From positions 1 to 64,000 of the forward strand of contig JAECUM010000830.1 of NCBI GenBank assembly GCA_016617855.1: DNA of 64,000 nucleotides. Reading direction: 5' to 3'. This DNA comes from Megalonaias nervosa. Its lineage: Eukaryota; Mollusca; Bivalvia; Unionida; Unionidae. The stretch's first letter is position 1. Each line of letters starts with the position of its first letter. A program made the translations under genes and the position numbers. Below are positions 1 through 11,038 of the stretch, one piece after another. Below the pieces are notes generated by a model. It had not been told where the DNA came from. It searched no databases and saw nothing but the letters and a program-made list of their open reading frames with translations.

Positions 1-57
<57 letters not shown>
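1..57. repeat. (AT)n microsatellite
   Basis: Uninterrupted AT dinucleotide run at the window edge, directly abutting a foldback element. Confidence 0.97.
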
Positions 58-58
<1 letters not shown>

Positions 59-176
59 GCTGTACCAATGATATACCACGAGATGTCTAAATGTATCATT
101 AAAAGGAAACGAGGCTTGCCGAGTTTCCTTTTAATGAAAAATTTATACAACGAGTGGTATATCATTGATACAGCGT
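57..176. repeat. Foldback (MITE-like) element
   Basis: The outer arms at 57-79 and 154-176 are near-perfect inverted copies, and an inner pair at 97-110 and 123-136 is also inverted, so almost all of the 120 bp can fold into one hairpin. It carries no ORF of its own. The arm end CATTGATACAGCG recurs inside element B near 7107 and 7289, suggesting a repeat family. It is a non-autonomous DNA element or other palindromic repeat; the family is not recognised. Confidence 0.75.
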
Positions 177-618
177 ACATACTGTACATATATTTTATTC
201 ATATCACATACAAATACATATATTTGCCCTTTGAACGGAGTTGAGATTTACTACAGGCAGCTGTGTATTGACCTAGTGAATGAACGCCTTACATCCCCGA
301 GTGTGTCCGCTACAAAATGTAGTTCTATGCCTTTTGTGGCTATTCACAATCACTTTGCATATTGATAAGTTGATTGTTTTCTTTTTTTAGTTTCTATTTT
401 TCTTCACATTGATTAAATCAATATAATACACATTTATGATTTAAACATGAAAGATGGTTTTAATAATAAAAGTAGACCACTACAAACACTTGGTTAGCTA
501 CGCCATTCACATGAACGCAAAGACATTCACCTACTGGTGCATGGAATTAATGTGGAATAGAAACTAAGCGAAATGACGAACCAACAAGAGGCAATTAATT
601 TTTTAAATATATTTCCAT

Positions 619-621
<3 letters not shown>

Positions 622-692
<71 letters not shown>
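622..692. repeat. (CT)n microsatellite
   Basis: About 35 uninterrupted CT units. Confidence 0.97.
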
Positions 693-697
<5 letters not shown>

Positions 698-824
698 TCC
701 TTTGGTCGGTTTGACTTAACTTTTACCATCGTTCATAAGTCCAGAAATATTGTGGGATGACACAAACGAAAATCCTCTACGTTCGTCAATTCATAGATTT
801 TAGCCCGTATCTTGCTGCGATGGT

Positions 825-826
<2 letters not shown>

Positions 827-882
<56 letters not shown>
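827..882. repeat. (AG)n microsatellite
   Basis: About 28 AG units. It is complementary to the CT tract 140 bp to the left, so the two could pair as a cruciform. Confidence 0.97.
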
Positions 883-883
<1 letters not shown>

Positions 884-1956
884 CCTTTGGACATTTTCAT
901 ATTTAATTAATAATAATCGATTTTTAGAACATTATAGTATGTTTAAGAACAACAACAACAAAACATTGAATACATCACAGTATAACCGAGGAATTTACTG
1001 TATAATGTCGACTTGGTTTGCAAATTTGTATCATTGATAAACACAGTAGATAAATCCCAAGGAAGTGCACACGTATCGTTACGACGAACCATATTCTTGT
1101 AGGTTACTTGGTGTAATTTCTATTTCAAGGTTTCAATCCAGCCCAAACTTATTTTCTCTCTCACTCCACATTTCTACGTAGTTTGTCCGTTATACATGAG
1201 AGGGGAGGAGGGAACAGAAATAAGAAAGGATTGTGATGAAAATGTGTACCATATTAAATTCATTTAGAAAACGAGGATTATTAATACTTTTATCGTTATT
1301 TTCATACGTCACTAATGATTAATGTGGGAATTCATCATTCACCTAGAATCAACTGCAGACGGTCGCTAGAATGTTTGTATACAATGCTGTCGGGCATTTC
1401 TACGCACCTAAGGTTTCCGTCACCAATACTGAAGCAAAACGCATACCGAATTCGACCAATTGACGAAAATAAAATACTGCAATGCTTACCATTTGAAAAG
1501 AGGCAATTGTCACCAAAATATTCTGTTCAAAATAATATTAATTTTGGACACACGGGATACCACCCCCGTGTTTTCATGACTCGCGATATGTCGGCCTATT
1601 CTGCGCTCAGCTTTGAAAAGATGTAAGGTTTATCCATCGGGCTATGGAAATGAAATACAGTACTTTAGACTGTTTCTGTTAGCAATTTATTTGAGTAATT
1701 AGATCAGGTTTATAGCTAGTTTTACAAAATTTAATATAACAATGCCAATAAATGGCAAGAGATATTAAGCAAACTAAACCGATGTTGCAAAAAAAACACA
1801 AAATAGTAAAGTTCAACGTTTTATAAAAAATAAGCTATTATGTGGAAGAGAAACAACAATGAATAGGATGTATAGTGTTTACAACGTCTTGTTGATGGGG
1901 AAAAATCACTAAAGAATTTAGAAACAGACTATGCGCCGGGGAATTTCATGAGAATC

Positions 1957-2195
1957 AGCAGCAGAGAAGCTGGACAGACTAGGGTCAATTGTATTTGTTC
2001 GAGAAATAAAGGTCCCTACAAAAGCTGAAAATACAAGGTCAATAACGCTAAACCGAAGCCTCTAACCGACCGAGATTTCTCTAATTGGGTTAGCTCATTT
2101 TCTTACTTTATCGCTGACGTTTTATTTTCATTTGTTTATGCGTGTTCGTTTACTCGTCGCACACTCACTGTTAGTCGTCAGCTTCTCTGCTGCTG
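1957..2195. repeat. Left terminal repeat of element A
   Basis: It begins with AGCAGCAGAGAAGCT and ends with the inverse AGCTTCTCTGCTGCT at about 2181-2195, so the 239-bp repeat is itself bounded by short inverted repeats. The interior shares blocks with the terminal repeat of element C (an AATAAAGG motif followed by CCTACA, and AAGGTCAATAAC). The 5'-AG start is usual for Polintons. The right partner is absent from the window. Confidence 0.8.
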
Positions 2196-2200
2196 TAGTG

Positions 2201-2869
2201 TCAACCAAAGATTTTATCGAGACCTATACGATACCTCGACCGAGGGTCGTGTAAATTTATCGTGATAAATCCGTGTGGGGTAGCTTGTGCTTTTGAAAAG
2301 AAGTTTTTGAACTTAATCATGTCCATATCCCCTGAACACCAAGTTTGATGAATATTTCGCAGAGTATGTGTATCAACTCCATTGAACACAACTAAAACAT
2401 TACAATTATCTCTGATCACTTTAGGTATTTGTGTATATCGCTGAGTAACATAAATCACGTCAGTATTTTTGTGTCTGCCTCTGGAAAACATCCGAGCTGG
2501 ATTCGACTGTTTATCCAGCATCACATTATCGTATGCTACAAGATTATTAATAAATCCATCGAGGTAATCTACGGATGGGGCTTCAACAATATCGGTAATA
2601 AAATCAATAATACCATTGCCGTCTTCATCCAACAATTTTGCGTTTTCATTAAAATCTTTAAGTACTTCATAACATCGTTTGTAATCTACAGATGGTGCTA
2701 CTAAATACAACGTATCCCACTTGAGCCATCTCATTATCAGATTAAGCAACAATTGCGTCTTACCAGACCCAGATGGGCCTGTTATTATACACCTGATAGA
2801 ATTTGGTAGCGCTGGATGATGTTTAACTGTGTCTTGTTTTCGTATCGCTGAAAAGTCAATGATATCCAT
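2201..2869 (-). CDS. Element A packaging ATPase (FtsK/HerA, A32-like)
   Basis: This 222-residue protein belongs to the viral genome-packaging ATPase family, which pumps DNA into capsids. The start was taken at the ATG of MDIIDFSA because the homologue in C starts there; upstream in-frame residues look non-coding. The Walker A loop GPSGSGKT lies at residues 31-38. The hydrophobic strand at Walker B reads VAYDNVML, where C has VVYDDIML, so the acidic pair is changed to Asp-Asn. The sensor-like segment VIYVTQRYTQIPK follows. The frame is fully open although neighbouring A genes are broken. It diverges from the PLA2 gene across 23 bp. The Walker B change suggests an inactive copy. Confidence 0.9.
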   Translation of the reverse strand: MDIIDFSAIRKQDTVKHHPALPNSIRCIITGPSGSGKTQLLLNLIMRWLKWDTLYLVAPSVDYKRCYEVLKDFNENAKLLDEDGNGIIDFITDIVEAPSVDYLDGFINNLVAYDNVMLDKQSNPARMFSRGRHKNTDVIYVTQRYTQIPKVIRDNCNVLVVFNGVDTHTLRNIHQTWCSGDMDMIKFKNFFSKAQATPHGFITINLHDPRSRYRIGLDKIFG

Positions 2870-2892
2870 GTTGTACAGATATAATAATAAAT
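2870..2892. promoter_or_regulatory. Divergent ATPase/PLA2 spacer, element A
   Basis: Only 23 AT-rich bases separate the start codons of the two diverging genes, so any promoters must overlap the coding starts. C has the same arrangement with 12 bp. Regulatory role inferred from position only. Confidence 0.4.
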
Positions 2893-3413
2893 ATGAGTTT
2901 ATACTGCGTTCGATGCAGAGCACCCACGTCCACCAGTGGATTAACAACAATAATAACGAAAAATAGCAAGCGCGCACTTACAGGTAAATGTGAGATGTGG
3001 TACAAAAACAAAATGCAAATTTATTTCGTCCCGGACACAGTCAAATACAAGGATAGGTGGTGATATTGCTGCTTCTTTGGGAAAGTTACCAGGAACTCCA
3101 TGGGCCAAATACCCTGTTGGGAAACTTCTTCCTGGCTATAATTATTGTGGCCCTGGAACTCGACGTGATATCCGACTCGAAAACCAAGACCAACCAAAAC
3201 CTGGAGAGTATCCAATAAATGCGATTGATCAAGCGTGTCACGTTCATGATGTTGCGCATAAAAATAAGGATTTACAACAACGACATATTGCAGATGTGAA
3301 GTTGATTCAGGCGCTGAGTTCCATAAAAAATAAATCTGTCAGAGATAAAACTTGCTAGCTTTCTAGTAAAATCTGCGATGAAAGGTAAACTAGTGCTAGA
3401 GGCTGGTAATTAA
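2893..3413 (+). pseudogene. Element A zinc-ribbon/PLA2 protein, frameshifted
   Basis: Homologue of the intact C protein at 23212-23709. It starts with a CxxC zinc-ribbon half (MSLYCVRCRAP) and continues into a parvovirus-type phospholipase A2 domain, the enzyme such viruses use to breach endosomal membranes. The calcium-loop motif YNYCGPGT is present. The catalytic segment reads DQACHVHDVAHKNKD, keeping His-Asp but replacing the usual following Tyr region. The frame changes between the zinc ribbon and the PLA2 domain (around 2990-3050) and again near the 3' end, where the 2990 frame stops at 3358 while homology continues to 3413. Confidence 0.85.
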
Positions 3414-3432
3414 TCAACCGATTATTATTATA

Positions 3433-4370
3433 ATGGAATCGGTTTATTATAGTCCAAGGGGATATTGGAGAGGTAGAGCAGCGATAGGTCTGTTGCTGCA
3501 AATTGGTTAGCACGAAGGCAATATGGCAAATCTATCTACGTCCACCTAAAAAATTCAGTACGCACATTTTGATGTCAGCGTTCCCAATGAAGTTCATCAA
3601 GCAGATATTTTGTTTTGACCACCTGATACTATTAAAACACGTAGACTTCAATCATGCACATGCAAATACGCGTTAACTGTCGTTAACGTTGCAAGTAGAT
3701 ATAAAGAAGCAGAACCACTATCAACAAAGACAGCAACTGAAGTTGCATCTGGGCTTGAACGAATTTATCAACGTGGACCCTTGCTATGGCCACAACTATT
3801 ACAGATTGATCCTGGTAAATAATTTCTTGTTGCAGTATCGTCGTTGGTGAAAAAACATAACGTCAAAATCAGACAAGGACATACTGCAATTTTTGCGATC
3901 AGGCAATCGTTGAACGATTTAATCGAACACTTGCTGAGCGGTTATTTGGATACCAGTATGCGAACGAAAAAGTTCAGAAAGACAAGAGATCTCGTGAATG
4001 GGTTGCAAGATTACCAAGTGTGATAGCTGCGTTAAATAAAGAAATTACTCGTGCAACTGCTATGAAGCCTACCAATGCGACCACAAAAAAACAACATATA
4101 CCAATACAACGACATGACTCTTTCTCTCAACCAGTACTAGGTATTGTGACTGTAAGATATTTATATGAACCTGGTGAACTTGAAGGTGGTAAAAAAAGAG
4201 CAACTGATCCTATTTGGAGTGTGACCACACATAAAATCTCCAGCGTGGTAAGATCCACGGGCAGACCTGCAATCTACAGACTAGATTCAACTGCTCCTCA
4301 ACGTGGATTTGTACGCGAACAATTACAAGTAATTCCTGAAGACGCACAATTACTACCGCTTTCACTTTTG
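3433..4370 (+). pseudogene. Element A retrovirus-like integrase, decayed
   Basis: Homologous throughout to the intact C integrase. Several frames are used: a deletion near 3490 removes part of the N-terminal helix-turn-helix-like region, and stops and frame changes occur through 3500-4000. The C-terminal 110 residues (from about 4020) are open and include the GELEGGKKRATDPIWSV segment and the TAPQRGFVREQLQVIP end shared with C. The second catalytic Asp region is recognisable near 3800, but the usual GKEF is interrupted by a stop. The gene cannot give full-length product as written. Confidence 0.85.
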
Positions 4371-4590
4371 CAAACTGGCTCCTCGACGTTGATTACACTC
4401 AAGACAGGTCAACATCACATTTTCGCGTGTGTGACCAAGACTACTATTAATTCTATCCACGGTAAACTGTCTTGGATTATTATTCGAATACTACCACAAC
4501 ATTATTGTGTTAGAGCTTGCACAATGATTATTCTGTTGCTGTTTCAGTGTCATAATAAATTCATTGTCAAGATCAAAGTCTCGTTTATTT
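4362..4590 (-). pseudogene. Element A HNH nuclease domain remnant
   Basis: On the minus strand just past the helicase end, a shifted frame shows an HNH pattern: a Cys pair region (one Cys replaced by Ser), Trp, the segment VDRINSSLGHTRENVML and a final CLECN. A TAG interrupts it after the Trp. The same domain occupies the same place in C at 24698-24940. It overlaps the antisense 3' end of the integrase gene by a few bases. Confidence 0.75.
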
Positions 4591-5527
4591 TTATTTTTTA
4601 TTGTCACATTGTTTATAACCAGATAATTTTTTCTTGATCACGACGAAGTCGATATCGCCATTACTAACAGTTTGATTATTGTCCATAATAACCCTCCGCA
4701 GCTGAGATATTCTTCTGATTCGAGACACTGCCAGATAAACTAAATTTGACCACTCGATTCTATCATCGATAATCCAAATATTTGTATGAGCAATAGCTAA
4801 TCCCTGTGACGAGTGAATCGCTATAGCGTATCCTAACCTCCACGGAGTTTTATCCCTGACTGCGTCAAGCGTTAACGCGCTCTCAACAACATCAACAGGA
4901 ACTAAAACAATATCATTTAATACAAGATTTTGTTTTTCATTAGTTCCAGGAATCTCAAGTTCAATATTCTGTCGTCGATTATCTGCTGGACGATAACACA
5001 ATGGTACAGGCAGATTTGAAAACGTTTCTGTATGTAACAGAAATAATTTCTCTTGCAGTGTATCACGAACTATCTTTCTACTTGCAACTATAAAATCAGC
5101 AGGCTTCCATAAATTCCAAAAATCATTTATATGTGTTTCTGGAATTACTTCGCGCATTATTTCACACTGTATTCTATCTGGTTGTAGTCTGATTAATCTT
5201 TTAAGCTCTTTCAGCGGTTCATCAATAGCTCTATGATGATCAGTTATTTCTTCGTAATAATCTACAAATGTTTTTAACCACTCATGTGGAGACTGCCCAA
5301 CAAAAGGCGGCGGTTGACCATGATAACCACACATTATCACAGCAGTATTCTTTGTCAATAACCAATCAAGAAACATTTTTAATACTTCCAACGATACCGT
5401 ACATATTTCATCCCAGATAATAATCTTGGGAATGTATTTCTCACCCATCCGAGATGGAGTCCATGCGTCTCCGCACCATCTAAAGAAACTATGATAAGTT
5501 TGAGATTTTACTCCTCGTTCACTCATT
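4591..5527 (-). pseudogene. Element A SF1 helicase, C-terminal part (split by element B)
   Basis: This 311-codon frame is the C-terminal two thirds of an SF1 helicase of Pif1/RecD type. It begins just after motif Ia and contains the DEAD-like box IIWDEICTV, motif III-like VIMCGYHGQPPPF (GDYGQ in C), a Pif1-like RLIRLQPD segment and the late motif GYAIAIHSSQG. Its N-terminal half, with the Walker A loop and the fused PolB, lies at 38612-40645, because element B inserted between them at a 5-bp target site. The reading frames on the two sides agree across the insertion. The protein ends in a Lys/Asn-rich stretch just before the HNH domain in another frame. Confidence 0.9.
5523..5527. repeat. Target-site duplication of element B, left copy
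   Basis: TCATT immediately precedes the AGTAGTAAAGG terminus and recurs immediately after the opposite terminus at 38607-38611. Confidence 0.9.
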
Positions 5528-5888
5528 AGTAGTAAAGGAAGATGAGGATACTAAATCAAAAGAGGATCCTAGACCAGAAACCCCCCATCCCCTCTCCCTA
5601 ATTTTAATTTCTGAACCAAAAGACGATCCTAGACCAGAAACCCCCACCCCACTAACAAACTGATTTTTTGAAAGATTTAATTCAATCAAATCAGCTTCAA
5701 AATATACTGGAATAAAACCTAAAATAATAAGCGACTGTATTAAAAAAGTTGGTTATCATTTATCGAGCAAGTATGGATCAGTATGGTTAACTGAAAATGA
5801 TGAGAGAATAGTAGGTTGGGCAGATGATCTAATGACATTTATTGACAACATAGTTGATAATGATATTTCTAAACATCTAGTACTATAA
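5528..5888 (+). repeat. Left terminal inverted repeat of B, carrying decayed ORF X
   Basis: Inverted copy of 38297-38606, roughly 88% alike by eye. It has an extra block of about 50 bp around 5584-5640, a partial duplication of the GATCCTAGACCAGAAACCCC segment. The ORF X frame seen in the right copy is interrupted here by the duplication and small indels. Confidence 0.85.
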
Positions 5889-5934
5889 CTTACTGAACTT
5901 TTTTTAATTAGATACATAAATTACTATAGATATA

Positions 5935-6288
5935 ATGGAAGTAAATAGATTTGATGAAGTAATTTACAAGCTATCAGGTTTTGAAATTACCAGCGACATA
6001 GGCGATTTCATGGAATATCTTGACAATATTTTCTACGTTGTTACAATGGAGCCAATTTGCTATGAAAAACCATATTGCATTAACAATTTCCTGCATATAT
6101 TTTATTTTACGAGTGAAATTGTTAAAAGATGTTTAGCTTTATTTTATTACAGAGAAATTAATCGACCAGCGGATATGCAACGTATGAGAGATGTTGTAGA
6201 TATTATTAATAGCAATCCGGAATTTCAAAATACTTTAGGTGAAATAGAATTTATGATTTTATCGAAGAGTTTACCTATCGAATACTAA
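5935..6288 (+). CDS. Unknown 117-aa protein of element B
   Basis: An open frame with a clear ATG, just inside the left terminal repeat. The product is acidic and rich in Ile, Phe and Tyr, with a likely helical middle (SEIVKRCLALFYY), and has no signal peptide or Cys motif. I recognise no family. It is the most intact small frame at this end of B, and reads in the same direction as terminal ORF X. Function unknown. Confidence 0.6.
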   Translation: MEVNRFDEVIYKLSGFEITSDIGDFMEYLDNIFYVVTMEPICYEKPYCINNFLHIFYFTSEIVKRCLALFYYREINRPADMQRMRDVVDIINSNPEFQNTLGEIEFMILSKSLPIEY

Positions 6289-7584
6289 TATATTTCACAA
6301 AAAATAAACAGCAGCAATGATAATCTGTCTACCATTCCACAGAGGTCCCTTCATCACCAGTAAAGCCTTTACCATAAGGTCCTAAGAGTCCTCCATTAAT
6401 GCCTTTCTTATGGCATAAGGTCTTTTTTATGGCCCACAGGCACTCTTCATTTGTTAAAGCCTTTCTTATAGTCCACAGGTACCTTATGAGGCTTTTTTGT
6501 CCCGGCGAACATTCTTTCTGAATGTCCTTTGTTGGGTATATTCCCTTTAGTGAGGTCACAAGGTTACAAACTTTCATCACCCCGCTGTTTATTTTTGAGG
6601 GGGTTCCATTTCATAGACACGCTCCCCAGCGAATTGCTAATGTGAGAAACGAAATATTAAAAACTCAGAGAGCTGTCTAAGTTTTTCAATTTAATGTACA
6701 TCTCCCCCAAATCAAACCCCGGGGCGAGTGCAAAACAGCACCCACCACGTTGTTTAACGTGATGAGAGGTGTACATTAATCTTTTGGGGCACGGACCACC
6801 CCCACCCCCCAATCTTTTAATTAAAATTGACATTCCAGAGCCTACCCGTCGATTACGTCTGTTACGGGAACCGAACCCAGGGCATCAATATGAGAATCCA
6901 ACATTCTAACACTGAGCCATGAAATTCAGTTATAAATATACGTTTCAGAAATTATTACATAGTTACCCAACAGAAAATTCCTATGAGATTAGCATTACAT
7001 TTTTTATTGTAAAAAACGTTATTATAAAACGACAGCGCTTTATACATTACAGAGTCTGGAAAGTCATAAATACCCTACATCACCCAAGCCTAACAAACCT
7101 GTTTCATTGATACAGCGCTTTATTACAGACAGACTTATACGCAGTCTGAAAATCGATAAATGCTTTACATGAGACAAGCCTTACACAGATCGATACAGAG
7201 CACCTGTTTCACTACAGCCTTATATATAAACATATTATTTCTCATTCTAAGGTTTTAAATTTACTATATTATTTCATACCAGATGATTTTCATTGATACA
7301 GCGCCTTACAGACAGACAGTCTGGAAATTGAGAAATGCCTGCATTAGCTACACGATATACTATGTCTGATAAGTACACTAGCTGGAAGACAGTATTATCT
7401 CCCTTTAAAAAACACAAATAAGACAGACAGAGCGATATTTCTTCGCCAATAACGTTAAAGTTTCGAACATTATTTCTAAAATTTAGACAAAATTAATTAA
7501 AGATGTCACTGCTGGTACTGGTGTAATGTCCAATATCTAGTCTATTAATGCCGTTCTCACAATATCTCTTATCGTCAAAATTAC
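6289..7584. other. Non-coding block in element B with repeats
   Basis: About 1.3 kb between the 117-aa ORF and the end of PolB with no convincing gene. It holds imperfect repeats of a GCCTTTCTTATGG motif at 6360-6510; a GC-rich patch at 6690-6810 bounded by inverted AATGTACATCTC and GAGGTGTACATT; and three diverged copies of a roughly 90-180-bp unit containing ACAGCGC and AGTCTGGAAA or GTCTGAAAA at about 7030, 7118 and 7293. It could be later host insertions into B. An 83-codon minus frame at 6329-6580 lies on the repeats and is not accepted as a gene. Confidence 0.55.
6842..6923 (-). repeat. tRNA-like, probable SINE head
   Basis: The minus strand reads TGGCTCAGTGTTAGAATG, an A-box-like start, and about 30 bases on GGGTTCGGTTCCC, a B-box-like T arm. 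The flanks do not pair as an acceptor stem, so it is not a working tRNA. A tRNA-derived SINE fragment inserted in B is the best reading. Confidence 0.45.
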
Positions 7585-10500
7585 TTATTCCACTTTTATA
7601 ATAGTATGTGTTTCAAGTTTGTGACGATTTGTTCTGATAACATTTGTTTTGATAAAGCTGACAGTATTGTTTAATGCTGCTTTAAAGTCATCAAATTTCA
7701 TACATTTTTTTACGTACCCACGAGGAATACCTTTTGCTTTTTTTGTCAGTTTATTGTCATCTAAAATTACGGCATACATTGTACTTCTTAGTCCGACAAA
7801 TTCCCTAACTGGCACAAACATAATTTCGTCTCTCATTTTGCCAATAACCTTTTTATTTACATCATCATGAAATCCACTACTTTCTGGATAATCTGATAAT
7901 CAAATAGGTCACGGTGTTTAAAAATATATTGGTAGACATCTTCACATTTTATATTATAAACTAGCGAGTCTGTGTCAGTAAATAGCAACTCTGAATCTGG
8001 CCACTGATTTTTGGTAAAATTATAGTGAAAATCATACATCAGCCACTTTGATATATCAAGTACAGCTGCACCAACATAAATTGGTTTATTTAACTTTAAA
8101 TTTTCTTTCGTCGTTGTATAGCAACAAGATTTTCATTTAATATTTTCATACTGACAAAACCGTCATCATTAACTAATTTGTTTCTTCGATTTATATCGTT
8201 TACTATTTCAATAGAGACTCGACGTGTTATATTTTCCATTGTCTTACCAAATACAGAATTGTTCATTAACTTGAAAGTTTTTCTCAAATTCAGTTTTAGC
8301 AATAGCACGACGTTTCGTATTTAAGTCAATATAATTTGAACTCCATCTCGATTGACTAAGTTTTAGTACGCGATGAACTTTTCTCAGAATTAGTCCAGCA
8401 TCTACTGCTTGTTTTAAATTTTTATAATGCATAACGTAATTTCTTTTATTTAGCAAATTTGGAACTAACTTATTCACAATCGAATTTGTGCTGTTGTCGT
8501 TGCCCGTTGTTCAGGTGATAGTAAACTGTAATCTATCATCATAGACTAGGCACAAAATGGGTAGTCGTTATGAAGATCATGTAACGATCTAGGATAATCT
8601 AGATCAACTTCAGGAAAGTATGAAATATCTTCTGGAAGTTTTTTTTCAGTTTCTTTAAGAAATTGATCTGGAGTTATCCAATGAAATCCACTGCACGGCA
8701 TTGGCTCTGACATTGCATATCCATGCAAATTGACGCAGTCTAGATAAATAATATAATTTGATGGAAGATTTTTATCACACTTTTTCAGATATTTATTATT
8801 AGCTATCGCATATTTTTTTGTTATAACGCCAATTCCACCTCTTATATCTTTTCCAATAAAACTAAACATATCAACATCTGTCAGGAGATCCAGTTCTATC
8901 TTACTTGTTTTTAGTAGAGCGTCCCACGACAGTCCCGGAGTGGAATAATACCAACAAGGATCTAGTCCATAATTTGTACAACTAAACTGACGAAAACTTT
9001 CAAAAACATCTGCTAGTAGTACATCTGTTTTCAAACATAAATCATGATAATCACCAAATGTTTTACAACTAAATTTATTCCAAATATCTTGTGCATATTT
9101 GTACTCGTCATCTGTAATATTTTCATTTTTGAGTTGCGAGTAAAATTTATCTTTATCAGGAAGAGAAGTTTGATTAAATCTACTCCAGTCGTCGAGATGC
9201 TCATACGGAAAGATGCCTTTTTTTGTTAGATCTACGTAGTTTTCACCAAAGCAACTTTTAGGTTAGTGAAACTGCTGCCGGCGCTTGCAGCGCTGCTTAC
9301 AAGCTCATCTAATGATGCTGCCATAAATTGCAGACTGTCAATGAAACGTAATTTGCCGAGCGTGACTGACATATACTTTTCAAAATTGTTTGGGATACAT
9401 TTTATTGTATTATTTAATTTTAGTTTAGATTTAATTTCTTCATTGCCAAAAGCTTCTACAATGATATAACTGTCATAGCCACGAAAGTTATGTAAAACTA
9501 CAGGAATAAAATCTGAAGCATGAAATTTTAAATTGCAACTGTTATGAGCTGCTCCTCGATACTGACCGGTCAGATGACAGTGATCGCGCACTTTATCACC
9601 TGAACCTTGTTCAGGCAACAACTTCTCGCAGATATAACAATTAACTGCATTATCAAAATCAAGTTGTTGTTTGGATGTTATTTTCATTGGAGCTCTTTTG
9701 AATAATCTGTTAGAGATCTTATTAACTTCGTTTATCAAATGTTTTAGTAACCATACGGCCGGACTTTCAGACTCTCCACTTTTACATCTGTATAACTTTA
9801 CTGGACCTGAAAACTTGTCATTAGCACAACAAACTACTTTATAAGCTGCTCCACAAGGGACATGTTGCTGTATTTTTCTTGTACTTGATTTATTTGAATT
9901 ATTTTCTGCGCCAGCTACAGGAACAAGTAGACACTCGAAATCAGCATAAATAACAAAAGGAATACTTAACTTATGATCATTATATTTAAATTTTAACACT
10001 TTTTCTTTTTTTCCTGGCATGGTTATTCTTTGAACGTTGACACAGTATTTGAGATGTTCTTGCAGTTTTTCATCTTTAGAAAAACCTTGTAAACATCTGT
10101 AACAGAAATATTTCTTATTTTTATTTTTATTATATTGTTTGCCAACTAGTCCACTAAAGCTTTTTAACAAGCATTAATGTCCTTTGTAAAATAATAAATT
10201 TATTGTCTTTTGTGCAGCATTTTCTGAAATATACTTTGGGTAAACATTTTCTTTTTCATCTAGTCCGAAAACGTTAACAGAAATATTATTTTGTTTTTCA
10301 AACTTTGGTATTTCATTTTCTGCTACAGGAAAAGTTATTCCACTAAAATTTAGCTCGTCTTTTTACGGCAGATATTTTTCAACCCGATCGCCGTGGTCAT
10401 TCTGAGGATGTTTCCCAGACAATATTGCCCAACGGTACCATTAGTTATCATTGTTTCTGACATTTATACAACATTTTATGTTTATAATTTTTTGATGTAG

Positions 10501-10990
10501 ATCAACGTAAGAATTACCACGAAGTACGTTATGTTTCATTGTATGAAATAAAACTTCTTTTATCATTTCAAATTTCCAGCCTGATCCTGATGCAGTAAAT
10601 TCCTCCAATTTTTTTATTTATTTCTTGGTGTATTTCATCGGCGACTGTGGCAATATTTGTTCCAGTTAATATTTTTCGTGATTTAGCTGTTAGATATGGT
10701 TCAGAAATTTCGCTGTCAAAACTTGTGTTTTCAAACATTATATCAATTACATCTTTTTCGATTGCATGTAATTTTGATAAAATCATATGATACTGTACTA
10801 TTAGTTTGATACTTTTGTGAGCTGCAAGTTCGTGAGATATAACAGGTTGTAAAAGATGAAATAAATTTGTAGAGTTAAAATTTGCTAAAACATTTTAATT
10901 CTCAAATTTCTAACTGTTGTCGTAGTCGGAAAATACTGTAGCAATTTTTTCTGCTATGATGATGCTCTTTTTAGCAATATCTTGCAATTT
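7585..10990 (-). pseudogene. polB: Element B protein-primed-type DNA polymerase B, decayed
   Basis: Viral/organellar-type PolB (DNA_pol_B_2), usual for Polintons, adintoviruses and bidnaviruses. In order on the minus strand: an N-terminal region to about 10200; a C2H2 finger (YFCYRCLQGFSKDEKLQEH); Exo I VIYADFECLL; an endonuclease-VII-like Cys/His block (CYICEKLLPEQ ... RDHCHLTGQYRGAAH); Exo II HNFRGYDSY; palm motif A YLDCVNLHGY; motif B NNSVFGKTMEN; motif C FTDTDSLVY; and the thumb-side EFVGLRSTMYA. These lie in at least six separate frames, with in-frame stops near 10380-10440. About 3.4 kb matches the expected 1,100 residues. The catalytic motifs survive, but the gene is broken many times. 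Confidence 0.92.
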
Positions 10991-11038
10991 AACATATAAT
11001 ATTTTTATGCATTTTACAATTAGAGATATAAAAATGCT

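Larger units (their letters stand above)
177..1956. other. Host flank without supported gene
   Basis: AT-rich sequence with two long dinucleotide tracts. A 103-codon plus-strand frame at 1315-1626 resembles no family I know and has no supporting context. Nothing else is annotated here. Confidence 0.6.

Noticed and set aside
1315..1626. 103-codon plus-strand frame in the left flank
   Set aside because: No recognisable domain, no splice or start context, and AT-rich host background.
6329..6580. 83-codon minus-strand frame in element B
   Set aside because: It is translated from imperfect GCCTTTCTTATGG repeats and has no homology to other elements here.
6842..6923. Functional tRNA gene
   Set aside because: A- and B-box-like parts are present but the ends do not form an acceptor stem.
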